Positions 17,257-26,851 are shown, counted from the stretch's first letter. The stretch is 64,000 nucleotides of DNA from Ensifer sp. IC4062 (GCF_020193575.1 NZ_JADYVD010000002.1:1-64000), one strand, 5' to 3'. A program made the numbers and translations. Notes: generated by a model from the letters alone, not told the origin.

Positions 17257-18252
17257 TTAGCGGTTTGCTTGGTGATTCGTGGCGGCCATCCGTTTCCCGA
17301 GGAGCGGGGCGATCGTCTCCGCCCGGTTGGTCCAAACATAGCCCGCGAAATCCTTAGGAACGAGCGTCAAGTCGTCAGCACTGTCGATGCCGGAAGTAAA
17401 CTCGCCGCCACCATAGCGCCCGAGCAGGATGACCTCGCTTCCGGCATCTCTCATTCGCGCGGCAAAGCGGTTGGGCCAGCCCCAAAGGAACGGCGCGTAG
17501 TTAGCTGGCACGACGATAAGTGTATCGCGGCAAGCTTCCGGTACGATGCCGGTCCAGCCGTAGGCGGCATAGCGGCCAAGGCAAGCGAGCGTGGACTGCT
17601 TGTCATAGCCCCGCAAGCCGGGAACCAGCCGCAGGGTTTCCTGTGTCGGTGCGCTGCCGCCATAGACGCCGAAGACCGATTTCCGCCATTCGGGATGGGC
17701 GCGCAACAGGACCGCGAGTGTCGCGCCTTCCGCCCGCCGTTCGCTCTTGAAATTGATGAGGAAGCGGCCGTGGGGCAGGGCGGTGAATACTTCCGTCAAG
17801 GTCGGCATGTGGCCTTGCGCATGGCCGCGGAAGGGAAAGGTCTTGCCACCGTCGGCCGTGTAGCCGTAGCCGATGTCGAGCGTCTTCAGCTTCGACATCG
17901 GTGTCTCCTCGGTCACGCCCGTCCCATCCGTGCGGCAGTCGAGCGTCCAGTCGTGGAACACAGCAAATTCGCGATCCGGAGTGAGGTGAACATCAAGCTC
18001 CACGACCTCTGCACCGCTGTCCATAGCCGCTTGCATGGAGGCGATCGTGTTTTCGAGATAGGCGTGGCGTGGCGGCTCGATCCGCTTGGCCGTGCACGTA
18101 TCGTTTTCAACGCCGTCCGGTTTGAACACCTGATGAATGCCGCGATGCGCCACGATTTTTACCGCTCCAGGCGGCGGCGCGACCAACATGGAAGTATTTA
18201 GAAACCAGAGGGCGGCTGCAATGGCAAGCACCGCAACGATGAGCTTCTTCAT
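17257..18252 (-). CDS. Glycerophosphodiester phosphodiesterase family protein, exported
   Basis: A 331-residue protein with an N-terminal hydrophobic signal or anchor (MKKLIVAVLAIAAALWFLNTSM) and a GDPD TIM-barrel. The motifs are IVAHRGIH (general acid/base histidine), YLENTIASMQAAMDSGAEVVELDVHLT (metal-binding E and ExD) and FHDWTLDCRTDGTG (second histidine). It would hydrolyse glycerophosphodiesters to glycerol-3-phosphate and an alcohol, here in the periplasm. A long insert between the first H and the E motif (PDGVENDTCTAKRIEPPRHAY) is unusual for short GDPDs. The start at 18252 has AGGAGG upstream. Confidence 0.87.
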   Translation of the reverse strand: MKKLIVAVLAIAAALWFLNTSMLVAPPPGAVKIVAHRGIHQVFKPDGVENDTCTAKRIEPPRHAYLENTIASMQAAMDSGAEVVELDVHLTPDREFAVFHDWTLDCRTDGTGVTEETPMSKLKTLDIGYGYTADGGKTFPFRGHAQGHMPTLTEVFTALPHGRFLINFKSERRAEGATLAVLLRAHPEWRKSVFGVYGGSAPTQETLRLVPGLRGYDKQSTLACLGRYAAYGWTGIVPEACRDTLIVVPANYAPFLWGWPNRFAARMRDAGSEVILLGRYGGGEFTSGIDSADDLTLVPKDFAGYVWTNRAETIAPLLGKRMAATNHQANR

Positions 18253-18367
18253 CGTGACTCCTCCTCTAGCGGGCCGCTTCACCCGGCAAATGGATGATGC
18301 GAACGCAGGCACACGGATGCCGAACGATCTGTCACCTCCGCGCGCATTGACCGGACATCAACCCTGT

Positions 18368-18392
18368 GGAACCTAAGCCATAGGTGCCGGTT
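18368..18392 (+). promoter_or_regulatory. Candidate RpoE2/EcfG-type promoter for the GST gene
   Basis: GGAAC (18368-18372), 18 nt, then TT (18391-18392), matching the GGAAC-N18/19-TT pattern of the alphaproteobacterial general stress sigma factor. It is 28 nt from the ATG. The motif is short, so chance occurrence is possible. Confidence 0.5.
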
Positions 18393-18419
18393 TAGGCAAC
18401 GCCTGCAAGAGGACTCTTC

Positions 18420-19418
18420 ATGCCGCAGCTCGTCGATGGAAAATGGGTCAACGGTGATGTCGCCGCGAGCGAAATGAAGGACGGTGCCTTCCATCGTGAA
18501 CCGACCCGATTCCACGGCTGGGTCACGCCCGACGGACGGTCCGGCCCAGATGGGCAATCGGCGCTGCCCGCGGAGGCCGGGCGCTACCGGCTGTTCGTCT
18601 CTTATCTGTGCCCCTGGGCTTCACGCACCATCGCCATGCGCAACCTCAAGGGCCTCGAAGCCATAGTCGGTCTGACGGTCGCCGAACCCGTTCTGGATGA
18701 AGATGGTTGGACTTATGACCCGCCGGTCGACGCAGGACCGCGCGTCGGGGAGATTAGATACCATCATCAGCTCTACACAGCGAGCGATCCGCATTACACC
18801 GGCAAGGTGTCGGTGCCGGTGCTGTGGGACATGAAAGAAGGCCGCATCGTCAACAACGAATCGGCCGACATCATCCGAATCCTCAATTCGGCATTCGACC
18901 ATCTGACTGGTAATTGCCTGGATTTCTATCCGGCCGCCCTGCGCGCGGAGATCGATCGTTGGAACGAGCCGATCTATGCCCGTGTTAACAACGGCGTCTA
19001 TCGCGCCGGTTTCGCCAAGACGCAGACAGCCTACGACGAGGCGGTTTTCAGTCTGTTCGGCATGCTCGACGACCTCGATCAGCATCTTGCTCAGAATCGC
19101 TATCTTGCCGGCGCCTATCTCACCGAGGCGGATATTCGCCTTTTCGTCACCTTGATCCGTTTCGATGCCGCCTATCACGGCGCTTTCAAGTGCAACATCC
19201 GCCGGATCGAGGACTATCCGTCGCTGTCGAATTATATGCGCGAAATCTATCAGTGGCCCGCCATCCGTGAATCGGTGCGTATCGACCACATCAAACGTGG
19301 CTACTACGGCATCCGCCATGTCAATCCGACCGGAATCGTTCCAGCGGGGCCGGTGCTCGATCTCGATCGCCCGCACGATCGCACCCGTCTCCGCGGCCTC
19401 GGCGTTTTCGGCAATTAG
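18420..19418 (+). CDS. Glutathionyl-hydroquinone reductase-like glutathione S-transferase
   Basis: A 332-residue omega/Xi-class GST of the YqjG/ECM4/PcpF type. The thioredoxin-like N-terminal domain has the catalytic cysteine in FVSYLCPWASRT near residue 63. VSVPVLWDMKEGRIVNNESADIIR contains the cis-proline and the glutathione-binding ES pair. The helical C-terminal domain has NNGVYRAGFAKTQTAYDEAV, RYLAGAYLTEADIRLF and HIKRGYYGIRHVNPTGIVPAGP, the last being diagnostic of the family. These enzymes reduce glutathionyl-hydroquinones with glutathione. It is monocistronic, with a possible stress promoter just upstream. Confidence 0.92.
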   Translation: MPQLVDGKWVNGDVAASEMKDGAFHREPTRFHGWVTPDGRSGPDGQSALPAEAGRYRLFVSYLCPWASRTIAMRNLKGLEAIVGLTVAEPVLDEDGWTYDPPVDAGPRVGEIRYHHQLYTASDPHYTGKVSVPVLWDMKEGRIVNNESADIIRILNSAFDHLTGNCLDFYPAALRAEIDRWNEPIYARVNNGVYRAGFAKTQTAYDEAVFSLFGMLDDLDQHLAQNRYLAGAYLTEADIRLFVTLIRFDAAYHGAFKCNIRRIEDYPSLSNYMREIYQWPAIRESVRIDHIKRGYYGIRHVNPTGIVPAGPVLDLDRPHDRTRLRGLGVFGN

Positions 19419-19445
19419 GGTGGGCGGCGGTCTACCTCCCACCCT
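19417..19445 (+). terminator. Putative terminator after GST gene
   Basis: AGGGTGGG (19417-19424) pairs with CCCACCCT (19438-19445) immediately after the stop codon. The following sequence is only weakly T-rich (CTCTCTCG). Confidence 0.5.
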
Positions 19446-19805
19446 CTCTCGACACAACGGAGCGGATAGTCTGCTTTTCTTCGAATTTACTAAGGAAGCA
19501 GAGCTTTGAGGGGCCACAAAGAACCCCATTGATAAACTGTGGAACGCCGCTAAGTTAATGGAAGTTCTGATGGATAGGAGCCCGGTGGGGCCAGCCTGAC
19601 GAAATTCACCGGTGCGCGGCGACCCTGCCTGCTGCCGGAAGCCGTGGGGCTACAGCCAAGTCGGTTCTCGCTTTTCAGGATGCGTCAGCGCCGTTTCTTG
19701 AAATGCATGCCTGCACGCACATCCTCCAAAAGCCGATCGAACCCGCCGAGCGTCTCCTGTGCGGAAGGACGTTATGTCCGTGTAGGTCTGATGCTGAGGT
19801 AGGAT
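19446..19805. other. Intergenic region upstream of cfa
   Basis: About 360 nt with no supported gene. It contains an AT-rich stretch at 19478-19500, a GGAAC-type promoter candidate at 19541-19566, and a GC-rich leader before the cfa start. No other structure is obvious. Confidence 0.4.
19541..19566 (+). promoter_or_regulatory. Candidate RpoE2/EcfG-type promoter upstream of cfa
   Basis: GGAAC (19541-19545), 19 nt, then TT (19565-19566). It lies about 240 nt before the cfa start, so a long leader would be required. Stress or stationary-phase control of cyclopropane fatty acid synthesis is usual in bacteria, which makes it plausible but unproven. Confidence 0.3.
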
Positions 19806-21062
19806 ATGAATGCGGCATTCTTGAACATGCTCCGCCGTCTTGTCCAAAAGGGCAAGCTGACGGTTGTTTTCGCATCGGGGGAAGCGGTGGTCTTCGGGGA
19901 TGGTACGGGAAAGCCCGCCACCATACGGATTGCCGACGCTGAAGCTGAAAAAGCCATCCTGCACGACCCCGGCCTCAAGTTCGGTGAAATGTATATGGAC
20001 GGTCGCATGCTCGTTGAGGAAGGCGATATTTTCGACGTGCTTTCCATCGTCAAGAATAACGACCTCGCAAACGCCGCGACCTTTCGAAATTCGATCGTGG
20101 CGCTGCTGCATGTGCTGCGTCAGCAACTCAAGAGCCGGCTGCCCGTCAACCGCAACCGCCACAACGTCGCCCACCACTACGATCTCGATGGGAAACTCTT
20201 CAATCTCTTCCTCGATGAGGATTGGCAATATTCCTGTGCCTATTTCCATCCGCCGGGAATTTCGCTCGATGAAGCCCAACGTGCCAAGAAGCGGCACATC
20301 GCGGCGAAGCTCCTACTCGAGCCCGGCCAGAAGGTGCTCGAAGTCGGTTCCGGCTGGGGCGGCATGGCGATGTATCTCGCCGAATCGTCAGGAGTCGAAG
20401 TCACCGGCATCACGCTGAGCGAAGAGCAATTGAAGGTCTCGCGCGAGCGCGCGGCGCGACGCGGACTGGCCGATCGCGTGCGCTTCGAACTGCAGGACTA
20501 CCGTACCATGCAGGGGCGGCAGTTCGACCGCATCGTCTCGGTGGGTATGTTCGAGCACGTGGGCATCGGCAACTACGGCAACTTTTTCCGCAAGATGAAA
20601 GAACTGCTGACACCCGAAGGGATAATGCTGCTTCACTCCATCGGCCAGATCTACAAGCCCTGGGCCACCAATCCCTGGATCGAGAAATACATCTTTCCCG
20701 GCGGTTACATCCCGGCGCTCTCCGAAGTGCTGCCGTCCGTCGAGAGCACCCGGCTGCTCGTCAAGGATATCGAGATCCTGCCGATGCACTACGCCTGGAC
20801 CCTGAGGGCCTGGCGTGAGCGCTTTGTGGCGAAGCGGGAGGAGGCGATCAGGCTCTACGACGAACGTTTCTTCCGCATGTGGGAATTCTATCTCGCAGCC
20901 TCAGAAACGGCTTTTCTCTACGATAAGCACTTCGTCTTCCAGTTGCAGCTTTCGCCCTCACTGGGGTCGGTGCCGGTCTCGCGGGACTATATCGCTGAAA
21001 AGGAGCGCGAACTGCTCGAATTCGAGAGAACCCGCCGGCGATTGGAACTGGTCGCAGTCTAG
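19806..21062 (+). CDS. cfa: Cyclopropane-fatty-acyl-phospholipid synthase
   Basis: A 418-residue SAM-dependent methyltransferase that adds a methylene bridge to unsaturated acyl chains of membrane phospholipids. The N-terminal lipid-binding domain is followed by HYDLDGKLFNLFLDEDWQYSCAYF. The SAM site is VLEVGSGWGGMAMYLAE near residue 178. FDRIVSVGMFEHVGIGNY and ...IGQIYKPWATNPWIEKYIFPGGYIP are further family motifs, and the conserved MWEFYLAASETAF is near the C-terminus. Rhizobia usually have more than one cfa gene; which one this is cannot be said. Confidence 0.94.
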   Translation: MNAAFLNMLRRLVQKGKLTVVFASGEAVVFGDGTGKPATIRIADAEAEKAILHDPGLKFGEMYMDGRMLVEEGDIFDVLSIVKNNDLANAATFRNSIVALLHVLRQQLKSRLPVNRNRHNVAHHYDLDGKLFNLFLDEDWQYSCAYFHPPGISLDEAQRAKKRHIAAKLLLEPGQKVLEVGSGWGGMAMYLAESSGVEVTGITLSEEQLKVSRERAARRGLADRVRFELQDYRTMQGRQFDRIVSVGMFEHVGIGNYGNFFRKMKELLTPEGIMLLHSIGQIYKPWATNPWIEKYIFPGGYIPALSEVLPSVESTRLLVKDIEILPMHYAWTLRAWRERFVAKREEAIRLYDERFFRMWEFYLAASETAFLYDKHFVFQLQLSPSLGSVPVSRDYIAEKERELLEFERTRRRLELVAV

Positions 21063-21094
21063 CCGGCATAGGCTCGGCCGCAGGCGGGGAGAAG

Positions 21095-21195
21095 GGGCAA
21101 GCCGCGGCGCAACTGCTCCACCAAACGACGGCGAGATATGACGCGCGAGGGCGGCGCCCCCGCACGCGAGGAGAGTTAGGGTGAGGGGGCAAAAG
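21095..21195. repeat. GC-rich dispersed repeat (GTTAGGGTGAGGGG type)
   Basis: GCGGGGAGAAGGGGCAAG at 21095, then a spacer with AGGGCGGCGCCCCCGC, and GAGAGTTAGGGTGAGGGGGC at 21171-21190. This resembles the dispersed repeat (CCCTCACCCTAAC...CTCCCCGC on the other strand) often seen after genes in rhizobia and other proteobacteria. Only one copy is in this window, so the assignment rests on recognition. Confidence 0.4.
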
Positions 21196-21317
21196 GTCGC
21201 TTCCGGTGGGTGAAGCGGCAGAAATCCTCCGCCATCTTCTGTGGAGTTCGGTCATGAGAGCATCGGCCTTCACTTGGCCTTGATGGTCTGCGCCAGTATG
21301 GTCCGCCCGGAAACAGA

Positions 21318-23633
21318 ATGGAACGCAGAATGACCGCAAAGCCCATTGCCGCCATCATCGCCAGCGAGATCAAGTCAAGCGCCGCCCAGGTTGCCGCTGC
21401 CGTCGAGTTGCTCGACGCGGGAGCAACGGTGCCTTTCATTGCCCGCTATCGCAAGGAGGTCACCGGCGGGCTCGACGACACGCAGCTGCGTGTGCTTTCG
21501 GAACGGCTCACTTATCTGCGCGAACTCGAGGCGCGCCGGAACTCGATCCTCGAGTCGATCCGCGGCCAGGACAAGCTCACAGACGAGCTCGAAGGCAAAA
21601 TTGCCGCTGCCGTCACCAAGGCGGAGCTTGAAGACATCTATCTGCCCTATAAACCGAAGCGGCGAACCAAAGCCGAAATTGCCCGGGAGCGGGGCCTTGG
21701 ACCATTGGCGGAGGCGATTCTTGCCGATCGGTCGGTCGCACCGTCTGACCGAGCCGGTGCATTCCTGTCGGCAGATGTAACCGACATCAAGGCTGCGCTC
21801 GACGGCGCCCGCGACATCATCGCCGAAGGCATGACCGAAAATGCCGACCTTCTGGGGCGTTTGCGCAATTACATGAAGGATGCGGCTTTCCTGCGCGCCA
21901 GAGTGGTCGACGGCAAACAGGAAGCGGGTGCGAAATTCTCGGACTACTTCGATCATTCCGAGCGCTGGGCAACAGCACCCGGTCATCGGGCGCTTGCGAT
22001 GCTGCGCGGCTGGAACGAGGAGATCCTCTCCGTCGATATCGTCGTCGACCAGGACGATCAGTCGCCGATGAAACCGGTCGAGCGCATGATCGCGGCCGCC
22101 TACAATGTCGGCGCGCACCTGCCTGGAGACAAGTGGCTCGCAGACGTGATCGGCTGGACCTGGCGCGTCAAACTTTCCATGTCGCTCTCGCTGGACCTGA
22201 TGCGCGAGTTGCGCGAACGGGCGGAAGAAGAGGCAATCCGCGTCTTCGCGCGAAATCTCAAGGATCTGCTGCTTGCCGCGCCCGCCGGCTCGCGCGCCAC
22301 CATGGGCCTTGATCCGGGCATCCGCACCGGGGTCAAGGTCGCGGTTATCGACGGCACCGGCAAGTTGCTCGACACGACAACGGTCTATCCCTTTCCTCCG
22401 AAAAATGACATTCGCGGCACCCAGGCGGAGCTCGCGTCGCTCATCCGCAAGCACAAGGTCGAACTGATTGCCATCGGCAACGGCACGGGCAGTCGTGAGA
22501 CCGAGAAGCTCGTGGCCGACATGCTTGCGCAGCTATCGGCGCCGAAACCCACAAAGGTCATCGTCTCCGAGGCAGGCGCATCGGTGTACTCCGCGTCCGA
22601 AACGGCGGCGGCCGAATTTCCCACGCTCGACGTCTCGCTGCGCGGTGCCGTTTCGATTGCCCGGAGACTGCAGGATCCGCTCGCCGAGCTCGTCAAGATC
22701 GAGCCGAAATCGATTGGCGTCGGTCAATACCAGCATGATGTCGACCAGTCGAAGCTCAGCCGTTCGCTCGACGCGGTCGTCGAAGATGCGGTGAACGCCG
22801 TCGGCGTCGATCTCAACACCGCCTCGGCATCGCTGCTGGCGCGCGTCTCGGGTCTCGGCAAATCCTCTGCGGAAGCGATTGTCGCGCACCGTGACGCGAC
22901 CGGGCCCTTTTCCAGCCGTCAGCAGCTTTTGAAGGTACCGCGTCTTGGTGCCCGGACCTTCGAACAATGTGCCGGCTTTCTTCGGATCCCGAACGGAACT
23001 GAGCCGCTCGATGCGTCCTCGGTGCACCCGGAGGCTTACGGTCTCGCGAAAAAGATCGTCGCCGCTTGCGGTCGCGACGTCCGGTCGCTGATGGGCGACA
23101 GCACTGCTCTGAAGAAGCTCGATCCGCGTGCCTTTGTCGACGAGCGTTTCGGCCTGCCGACGGTCAAGGATATTCTTGCAGAGCTGGAAAAGCCCGGCCG
23201 CGATCCGCGCCCGAGCTTCAAGACGGCGACCTTTGCCGAGGGCGTCGATGACATCAAGGACCTGAAAGTCGGGATGCAACTCGAGGGTACTGTCACGAAT
23301 GTCGCCGCCTTCGGGGCATTCGTCGACATCGGCGTGCACCAGGATGGCCTTGTCCACGTGTCGCAACTAGCCGATCGTTTCGTCAAGGACCCGCATGAGG
23401 TCGTGAAGGCGGGCGATGTCGTACAAGTGCGTGTCACCGAAGTCGATGTTGTCCGCAAGCGTATCGGTCTTTCGATGCGCAAGGACGGCGGCGCAGAAAG
23501 GGGGCGCGAGGCCAGGGGACCCGCATCGAATGGCGGCGGCACCGGCAATGCAGCCGAGCGTCAGCCGCGATCGCAGGCTCCGGCTCAGGGTGCACTTGGC
23601 GCCGCGTTGATGGCGGCGATGAAAGAAAAGTGA
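21318..23633 (+). CDS. tex: Tex-family S1 RNA-binding transcription accessory protein
   Basis: A 771-residue Tex/YhgF protein (767 if translation starts at the second ATG, 21330). It has a helical N-terminal Tex domain with [19 protein letters not shown], a YqgF/RNase-H-like domain starting [16 protein letters not shown] near residue 330, a helix-hairpin-helix region ([23 protein letters not shown]), and a C-terminal S1 domain ([33 protein letters not shown], about 650-720). A charged, low-complexity tail follows. Tex proteins bind nucleic acid and affect transcription or ribosome functions. It stands alone. Confidence 0.94.
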   Translation: MERRMTAKPIAAIIASEIKSSAAQVAAAVELLDAGATVPFIARYRKEVTGGLDDTQLRVLSERLTYLRELEARRNSILESIRGQDKLTDELEGKIAAAVTKAELEDIYLPYKPKRRTKAEIARERGLGPLAEAILADRSVAPSDRAGAFLSADVTDIKAALDGARDIIAEGMTENADLLGRLRNYMKDAAFLRARVVDGKQEAGAKFSDYFDHSERWATAPGHRALAMLRGWNEEILSVDIVVDQDDQSPMKPVERMIAAAYNVGAHLPGDKWLADVIGWTWRVKLSMSLSLDLMRELRERAEEEAIRVFARNLKDLLLAAPAGSRATMGLDPGIRTGVKVAVIDGTGKLLDTTTVYPFPPKNDIRGTQAELASLIRKHKVELIAIGNGTGSRETEKLVADMLAQLSAPKPTKVIVSEAGASVYSASETAAAEFPTLDVSLRGAVSIARRLQDPLAELVKIEPKSIGVGQYQHDVDQSKLSRSLDAVVEDAVNAVGVDLNTASASLLARVSGLGKSSAEAIVAHRDATGPFSSRQQLLKVPRLGARTFEQCAGFLRIPNGTEPLDASSVHPEAYGLAKKIVAACGRDVRSLMGDSTALKKLDPRAFVDERFGLPTVKDILAELEKPGRDPRPSFKTATFAEGVDDIKDLKVGMQLEGTVTNVAAFGAFVDIGVHQDGLVHVSQLADRFVKDPHEVVKAGDVVQVRVTEVDVVRKRIGLSMRKDGGAERGREARGPASNGGGTGNAAERQPRSQAPAQGALGAALMAAMKEK

Positions 23634-23643
23634 TCAGCAAAGT

Positions 23644-23668
23644 GGAACGGCCGGTGCCAACGATCGTT
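23644..23668 (+). promoter_or_regulatory. Candidate RpoE2/EcfG-type promoter
   Basis: GGAAC (23644-23648), 18 nt, then TT at 23667-23668 in the context CGTTT, a full match to GGAAC-N18-CGTT with the CG counted in the spacer. It is about 210 nt upstream of the small exported protein gene at 23879. Confidence 0.45.
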
Positions 23669-23878
23669 TCTCCCACATCGACTGTTGGCATGACGGCTTC
23701 CAGGTAAATGATCTATATATTAGTTAATTGAAATATAGCCTGCGTTCCGTCATACTCCTCTCGTGGCGACACCGGTCTCGGGTCGCGAGCAGGTGTCGAC
23801 CATAAGTGCCGGTCCACGGCGGAACAGGTCAGCGGAAATCCTCTTCCGCCGGGAGCCCCCGGCGAAAGGAGGTGCCTC

Positions 23879-24196
23879 ATGGTAGGCAATGTGATCCGCG
23901 GCCTCACGAGAGCCATCATATTGGCTGTAGCGGTGATGGCACATCCCTATCCGGCGGATTCGCAGGCCATCGCGAATTGTGCCGACCGATCTCAGGTGAT
24001 CGAGTTTTTAGCGCAGAAGTATGACGAGAGGCCCGCGGCGATCGGGTTGATCAATCAGCAGGCTGTCATGGAAGTCTTTGCCGCCGACAACGGCAGTTGG
24101 ACCCTGATCGTGACGGATGTCTCCGGCCGAAGCTGCGTCATTCTCGCAGGAAAAAGCTGGGACCCGATGCCGCAGGTGATGGGTCCGAAGGCATGA
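23879..24196 (+). CDS. Small exported protein of unknown function
   Basis: A 105-residue protein with a strong ribosome binding site (AAAGGAGG, 6 nt before the ATG) and a hydrophobic signal sequence (AIILAVAVMAHPYPADSQA). The mature part of about 75 residues has two cysteines (NCADR and SGRSCVI), suggesting a periplasmic disulphide, and the sequence DNGSWTLIVTDVSGRSC. I recognise similar hypothetical proteins in Rhizobiales but no function. A stress-type promoter candidate lies upstream and a perfect hairpin downstream. Confidence 0.75.
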   Translation: MVGNVIRGLTRAIILAVAVMAHPYPADSQAIANCADRSQVIEFLAQKYDERPAAIGLINQQAVMEVFAADNGSWTLIVTDVSGRSCVILAGKSWDPMPQVMGPKA

Positions 24197-24223
24197 CGAT
24201 CGAGAGTTCCGACTGCAGCCGCA

Positions 24224-24264
24224 CTTTCACGTGACGGCGTGATTAATCCGCCGTCACGTGAAAG
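24224..24264. terminator. Perfect 16-bp hairpin between convergent genes
   Basis: CTTTCACGTGACGGCG (24224-24239) is perfectly complementary to CGCCGTCACGTGAAAG (24249-24264) across a 9-nt AT-rich loop. It lies between the small exported protein gene and rkpK, which are convergent, so it is probably a bidirectional terminator. There is no T-run on either side, and the stem contains the palindrome CACGTG, so a binding site is an alternative. Confidence 0.6.
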
Positions 24265-24302
24265 CTTCCTATCCCAGCTTGCCCGGGACATGTTTCCATC
24301 GG

Positions 24303-25616
24303 TCAATCCGGCCGGCCGACGCTAGCATAGCTGAACCCGTGCCTAGTGACTTCGTCCTTGCGGTAGATGTTGCGCAGGTCGACGAGCAACGGGGTCTTCA
24401 TCACGGTCTTGAGCCGCGCGAAATCGAGCGCCCGGAATTCGTTCCATTCGGTGACAATGACCAGAGCGTCGGCGTCCGCCGCCGCGTCGTAGGGATCGGT
24501 CGCATAATCCATGCCGTCGATCACCTTGCGGGCATTCTCGACACCCTCCGGATCGTATCCGACGACCCTGGCGCCGACGTCCTGCAGGGTCTGAACGATC
24601 GCGATCGCCGGGCTGTCGCGCATGTCGTCGGTGTTCGGCTTGAAGGTGAGACCGAGTATGGCGACCTTGCGCCCGCGAAGATCACCCCCTGCGGCGGCAA
24701 TCACCTTGCGGCCCATTGCGCGCTTGCGGTTGTCGTTGATCGCGACGGTCGTCTCGACGAGGCGAACGGGGCTGTCGTGGTCCTGGGCGGTCTTGACGAG
24801 TGCCAGCGTATCCTTGGGAAAGCAGGAGCCGCCATAGCCCGGCCCGGCGTGGAGGAACTTCGAGCCGATGCGGCCGTCGAGGCCAATGCCGCGGGCGACG
24901 TCCTGGACATCGGCGCCGACCTTTTCGCACAGATCGGCCATCTCGTTGATGAAGGTAATCTTCATGGCCAGGAAGGCGTTGCCGGCATACTTGATCAATT
25001 CGGAGGTGCGGCGGGTGGTAAAGACAAGCGGCGCCTGGTTGAGGTAGAGCGGGCGGTAAACCTCGGTCATGACCTCGCGTGCCCGCTGGTCGTTGCCGTT
25101 GAGACCGACGACAATGCGATCCGGCCGCTTGAAATCCTCGATCGCTGCACCTTCACGGAGGAACTCCGGATTGGACACCACGGCGACGTCCGCTTCCGGA
25201 TTGGTTTCGCGGATAATGCGTTCGACCTCGTCACCCGTTCCGACGGGAACCGTCGACTTCGTTACGACGACGGTGAAGCCGGTGAGATTGGTCGCGATCT
25301 CCCGGGCGGCGGCATAGACGTAGGAGAGATCGGCATGCCCGTCGCCGCGCCGGGATGGTGTGCCGACGGCGATGAAGATCACCTCGCTTTCTGCGACGGC
25401 CGACTTGAGGTCAGTCGTAAAGCTCAGGCGTCCCGACGCGACATTGCTGGCGACAAGATGGTCGAGACCCGGTTCGAAGATCGGGATTTGTCCCTGCTTG
25501 AGCGCCTTGATCTTGCCCTCATCCTTGTCGAGGCAGATCACGTCGTGGCCAAAATCCGCAAAACAGACGCCCGAAACAAGGCCGACATAGCCGGCGCCGA
25601 TCATCGTGATTTTCAT
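24303..25616 (-). CDS. rkpK: UDP-glucose 6-dehydrogenase
   Basis: A 437-residue enzyme that oxidises UDP-glucose to UDP-glucuronate with NAD+. The N-terminal Rossmann motif is MIGAGYVGLVSGVCFADFGH. A central FLREGAAIEDFKRPDRIV and the helix with NAFLAMKITFINEMAD are family motifs. The catalytic cysteine is in GPGYGGSCFPKDT near residue 260, followed by the C-terminal domain GLTFKPNTDDMRDSPA. In Sinorhizobium meliloti rkpK acts with lpsL to supply UDP-glucuronate and UDP-galacturonate for lipopolysaccharide and capsular (K-antigen) polysaccharide. The same strand order lpsL then rkpK is kept here with a 139-nt gap. Confidence 0.95.
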   Translation of the reverse strand: MKITMIGAGYVGLVSGVCFADFGHDVICLDKDEGKIKALKQGQIPIFEPGLDHLVASNVASGRLSFTTDLKSAVAESEVIFIAVGTPSRRGDGHADLSYVYAAAREIATNLTGFTVVVTKSTVPVGTGDEVERIIRETNPEADVAVVSNPEFLREGAAIEDFKRPDRIVVGLNGNDQRAREVMTEVYRPLYLNQAPLVFTTRRTSELIKYAGNAFLAMKITFINEMADLCEKVGADVQDVARGIGLDGRIGSKFLHAGPGYGGSCFPKDTLALVKTAQDHDSPVRLVETTVAINDNRKRAMGRKVIAAAGGDLRGRKVAILGLTFKPNTDDMRDSPAIAIVQTLQDVGARVVGYDPEGVENARKVIDGMDYATDPYDAAADADALVIVTEWNEFRALDFARLKTVMKTPLLVDLRNIYRKDEVTRHGFSYASVGRPD

Positions 25617-25755
25617 CGGTTCTTCCTTTGTTTGGTGGGTTTTTCTTGAGGATGTGGGTTAGATAAGTCTGTGTATTAAAGGCGAAATAGACCTATTTGC
25701 GACCATTTTGAGCCCGATCTGAGGTTTTGCGGCAGCGTTGCTGCGGACAAACGGG

Positions 25756-26781
25756 TCATGTGACCTGGCCGGTTTTACGATAATATTGCTCATACCACTC
25801 CGCAAAGCGCGCGACACCCTCCTCGACCGAAATCGACGGCTTGAAATCAGTCAACGCTTCGAGCAGATCCGGCGAAGCATAGGTGCGCGGAACGTCACCT
25901 TGTTGCATCGGAAGCATGTTGCGGATGGCCGGCCGGCCGACCGCCTTTTCGATCGTTTCGACGAAGGTCATCAATTCGACCGGCTGGCCGCCGCCGATAT
26001 TGACGACGCGGAACGGCGCCTGATGGGAAAGCGTGTCCTTCGCCTTTGCTGTGGGAACACGATTTTCCTCCGCCGGCGCAACATGCGAAAGCCTGAGGAT
26101 ACCTTCGACGAGATCATCAATGTAGGTGAAGTCCCGGCTCATCCGGCCCTCGCCGTAGACGTCGATCGGCCGATCGTTGTAAATCGCGTCCACGAACTTG
26201 AACAGTGCCATGTCCGGACGTCCCCACGGGCCGTAGACCGTGAAGAAGCGGAACGCCGTCGTCGGCACTCTGTAGAGATGGGCGTAGCTATGCGCCATCA
26301 ATTCCATCGATTTTTTCGTTGCCGCATAGAGCGTCAGCGGCTCGTCGGCCCGGTCCATCTCAGAAAAGGGGATCTTTTCGTTGGCGCCGTAGATCGAGGA
26401 CGTTGAGGCGAGCATCAGGTGTCTGGGACCAATCGCGCGCGCAAGCTCCAGTATGTTCCAAGTGCCGATGAGGTTCGAGTCGACATAGGCCTTGGGATTT
26501 TCAAGGCTGTAGCGAACGCCCGCCTGCGCTGCAAGATGAATGATCACCTCGGGCTCTGCAAGCTCTGCAGCCTGGTCGAGCGCTCGCCGGTCCTCAAGCA
26601 TCGCTGTCACCGCCTTGAAGCCATTGGAGCGCTTCAAGATTCCATGGCGCCGCTCCTTGAGCGTCACATCATAGTAGGGCGTTATGCCATCGAAGCCGAC
26701 CACGAAGTGGCCCTCGTCGATCAGCCGTTTGGCGACGTGGAAACCGATGAAGCCTGCTGTGCCGGTAATCAGGTAGCGCAC
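25756..26781 (-). CDS. lpsL: UDP-glucuronate 4-epimerase
   Basis: A 341-residue extended SDR epimerase that interconverts UDP-glucuronate and UDP-galacturonate. The NAD motif [14 protein letters not shown] is at the N-terminus. [21 protein letters not shown], the [10 protein letters not shown] serine and the catalytic YAATKKSME are present, as is [16 protein letters not shown], typical of the Cap1J/LpsL group. I choose the GTG at 26781, preceded by TTGGGGAT, because the protein then begins at the Rossmann strand and no longer overlaps the arsR gene. An ATG start at 26802 is possible. It works with rkpK downstream. Confidence 0.93.
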   Translation of the reverse strand: MRYLITGTAGFIGFHVAKRLIDEGHFVVGFDGITPYYDVTLKERRHGILKRSNGFKAVTAMLEDRRALDQAAELAEPEVIIHLAAQAGVRYSLENPKAYVDSNLIGTWNILELARAIGPRHLMLASTSSIYGANEKIPFSEMDRADEPLTLYAATKKSMELMAHSYAHLYRVPTTAFRFFTVYGPWGRPDMALFKFVDAIYNDRPIDVYGEGRMSRDFTYIDDLVEGILRLSHVAPAEENRVPTAKAKDTLSHQAPFRVVNIGGGQPVELMTFVETIEKAVGRPAIRNMLPMQQGDVPRTYASPDLLEALTDFKPSISVEEGVARFAEWYEQYYRKTGQVT

Positions 26782-26851
26782 GGCGGTATCCCCAAGTTGC
26801 ATAGTAGGACCGTTCATACGAAGAAAGCAGAGCGATGGAAAGTCGAATCCG

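Noticed and set aside
24258-25649. A 463-codon plus-strand frame
   Set aside because: Antisense shadow of rkpK; the minus-strand product has all catalytic motifs of UDP-glucose dehydrogenase.
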